Positions 6,027 to 7,122 of a stretch of DNA of 7,122 nt are shown one piece after another. A model generated the notes under the pieces. The model saw only the letters and a list, made by a program, of their open reading frames with translations, had not been told where the DNA came from and searched no databases. The position numbers and the translations under genes are program-made. Source of the DNA: Kiritimatiellales bacterium (GTDB taxonomy: Bacteria; Verrucomicrobiota; Kiritimatiellia; Kiritimatiellales; Tichowtungiaceae); the NCBI GenBank assembly GCA_028692515.1, contig JAQUXG010000083.1:1-7122 (forward strand), given 5' to 3'. Every line of letters starts with the position of its first letter. Position 1 is the stretch's first letter.

Positions 6027-7122
6027 TTTTGCAAGCACTCAAAGAGTACTATGATCGCAAACTTGATCTGCCACGATTGGGGTGGTTTGACGGTTACATT
6101 GACTTCGCTATCGTAATCAACATGGATGGATCATTTGCTGGATTGCAGCCATGCTTCGATATGAAAGGGAACAAACGAGAGAGATTCTCCTGCCGCTTAC
6201 CTTATGTCGGCAAACAAGCCCGTAAGCATACAATGAAAGGGGATGATGCTAATTTGCTTTGGGACAATGCGACGTTTGTTCTTGGCTTGGGAAAAAACGG
6301 AGTGAAAAAATTAGATAGTTTTATCAGCGCAATTCGGGAGAAGTTGGCTGGCATTGACGATCCTGCCGTTGACGCTGTTATTATCTTTCTTGAGGGCGGT
6401 CGAAATGATCGCAAGTTGTTTGGCCCTGTCTTGAACGACTCGAAACATGCTGAACTGATCAATAAGGGCGGAGTCTCTATGACGTTTCGTATGAACAACG
6501 ACGATGCGCCGTTTGTCTTTGATCGACCCTTGATTAAGAACCGGATTTCCGAAGGGCTGTCCGAATCAAAACTAACAGGGGCGTGCTTGGTAACTGGTGC
6601 CATTGGTGTGCCTATCGAAGAGAATCATTTGGTTATTAAGAATCTTTACGGAGCAAAGAAGGATCCAAATGTAGTTTCATTTAATGCGGCGGCATACCGT
6701 TCCTACGGAAAGACTCGTGGAGATAACGCGCCAGTCAGCTCAACAGTGGCCTTTGCCTATACTACAGCGCTCAATCATTTGACAAATTCCAACAACAACA
6801 AGTTACAACTCGGTGACGCTACAGTCGTATTCTGGTCCGAGAGGGAAACTCAGCGCTCCAAGGAAGTGGAGGAGTTTTTTGGATCGGTTATGAAAGATGA
6901 TCCAGATCAAATGGTCACGGCTGTTGAGGCGATGTTTAAGTCGGTCAAAACCGGCGCGTTTGTGGAGGATGATTTGACGATAAAGTTTTTTGTGCTGGGA
7001 ATGACACCGTTTAGACCTCGTATTGCAATCAGATTTTGGATCGTCGACACGATCAAAGAAATGTCAGACAAAATATGCTCACATTTCCACGACATCGAGA
7101 TTGTGCAACCTCAGGAACCATG
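6023..7122 (+). CDS. cas8c: Cas8c (Csd1 family), type I-C Cascade large subunit (3' end cut by window edge)
   Basis: Cas8c is the large subunit of type I-C Cascade; it recognises the PAM and helps open the target duplex. I translated 366 residues from the ATG at 6023 without a stop; the family is about 550-620 residues, so the C-terminal third is missing from the window. Family signatures are the start MILQALKEYYDR, ANLLWDNATFVLG (76-88), CLVTGAIGVPI (188-198), VSFNAAAYRSYGK (218-230), NAPVSSTVAFAYTTALNHL (235-253), LGDATVVFWSE (263-273), and FFVLGMTPFRPRIAIRFW (322-339). The opening ATGA overlap with cas5c and the strong GGAGG indicate coupled translation. In studied type I-C systems the 3' part of cas8 also encodes the small subunit Cas11c from an internal start; that part is outside this window. 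The gene is visibly richer in A and T than argJ, rpsI or the GGDEF gene, consistent with transfer. Confidence 0.95.
   Translation, partial: MILQALKEYYDRKLDLPRLGWFDGYIDFAIVINMDGSFAGLQPCFDMKGNKRERFSCRLPYVGKQARKHTMKGDDANLLWDNATFVLGLGKNGVKKLDSFISAIREKLAGIDDPAVDAVIIFLEGGRNDRKLFGPVLNDSKHAELINKGGVSMTFRMNNDDAPFVFDRPLIKNRISEGLSESKLTGACLVTGAIGVPIEENHLVIKNLYGAKKDPNVVSFNAAAYRSYGKTRGDNAPVSSTVAFAYTTALNHLTNSNNNKLQLGDATVVFWSERETQRSKEVEEFFGSVMKDDPDQMVTAVEAMFKSVKTGAFVEDDLTIKFFVLGMTPFRPRIAIRFWIVDTIKEMSDKICSHFHDIEIVQPQEP

Noticed and set aside
1..7122. CRISPR array, tRNA, transposase or att site
   Set aside because: I found no regularly spaced long repeats, no tRNA-like cloverleaf and no transposase or integrase motifs. 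The array is presumably outside the window.

Overview
The window reads as chromosomal DNA of a Gram-negative-type bacterium. It joins a housekeeping block, transcribed leftwards, to a rightward block ending in the first three genes of a type I-C CRISPR-Cas operon. No taxon-specific marker is present. The fairly GC-rich core genes, the DUF218 membrane protein and a recurrent TTCCAA-N3-TTGGAA palindrome would fit the Verrucomicrobia/Kiritimatiellota side of the PVC group, but that is a weak inference.

Left block (1-1778, minus strand): a well-formed sigma70-type promoter with AT tracts upstream drives rplM (L13) and rpsI (S9). The two genes are 12 nt apart and are followed by a strong intrinsic terminator at 808-843. 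Beyond the terminator lies argJ (arginine biosynthesis), which runs off the left edge of the window.

Middle block (1851-3012, plus strand): a membrane-anchored DUF218 (ElyC/SanA/YdcF-like) protein overlaps by 8 nt a small stand-alone GGDEF diguanylate cyclase. The cyclase has an intact active site and a c-di-GMP inhibitory site. The overlap suggests coupled translation.

Right block (3103-7122, plus strand): cas3 (HD nuclease-helicase), cas5c (the crRNA-processing Cas5 of type I-C) and cas8c (large Cascade subunit, cut by the window edge). Spacing is tight: 17 nt between cas3 and cas5c, and a 4-nt ATGA overlap between cas5c and cas8c. This is the usual start of a type I-C operon, so cas7, cas4, cas1, cas2 and the repeat array are expected to the right; none of them is in the window. 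The cas genes, above all cas8c, look more AT-rich than the flanking core genes, as expected for an acquired defence module.

The CRISPR system is of a known subtype and I see no wholly new system here. The points most worth checking are: (i) a short 3-nt-loop palindrome found four times inside three protein-coding genes; (ii) substitutions in Cas5c at two of the three positions that are catalytic in the Bacillus halodurans enzyme; (iii) a cas3 start made of a TTG codon whose ribosome binding site sits in a possible hairpin; and (iv) the DUF218-GGDEF gene overlap.
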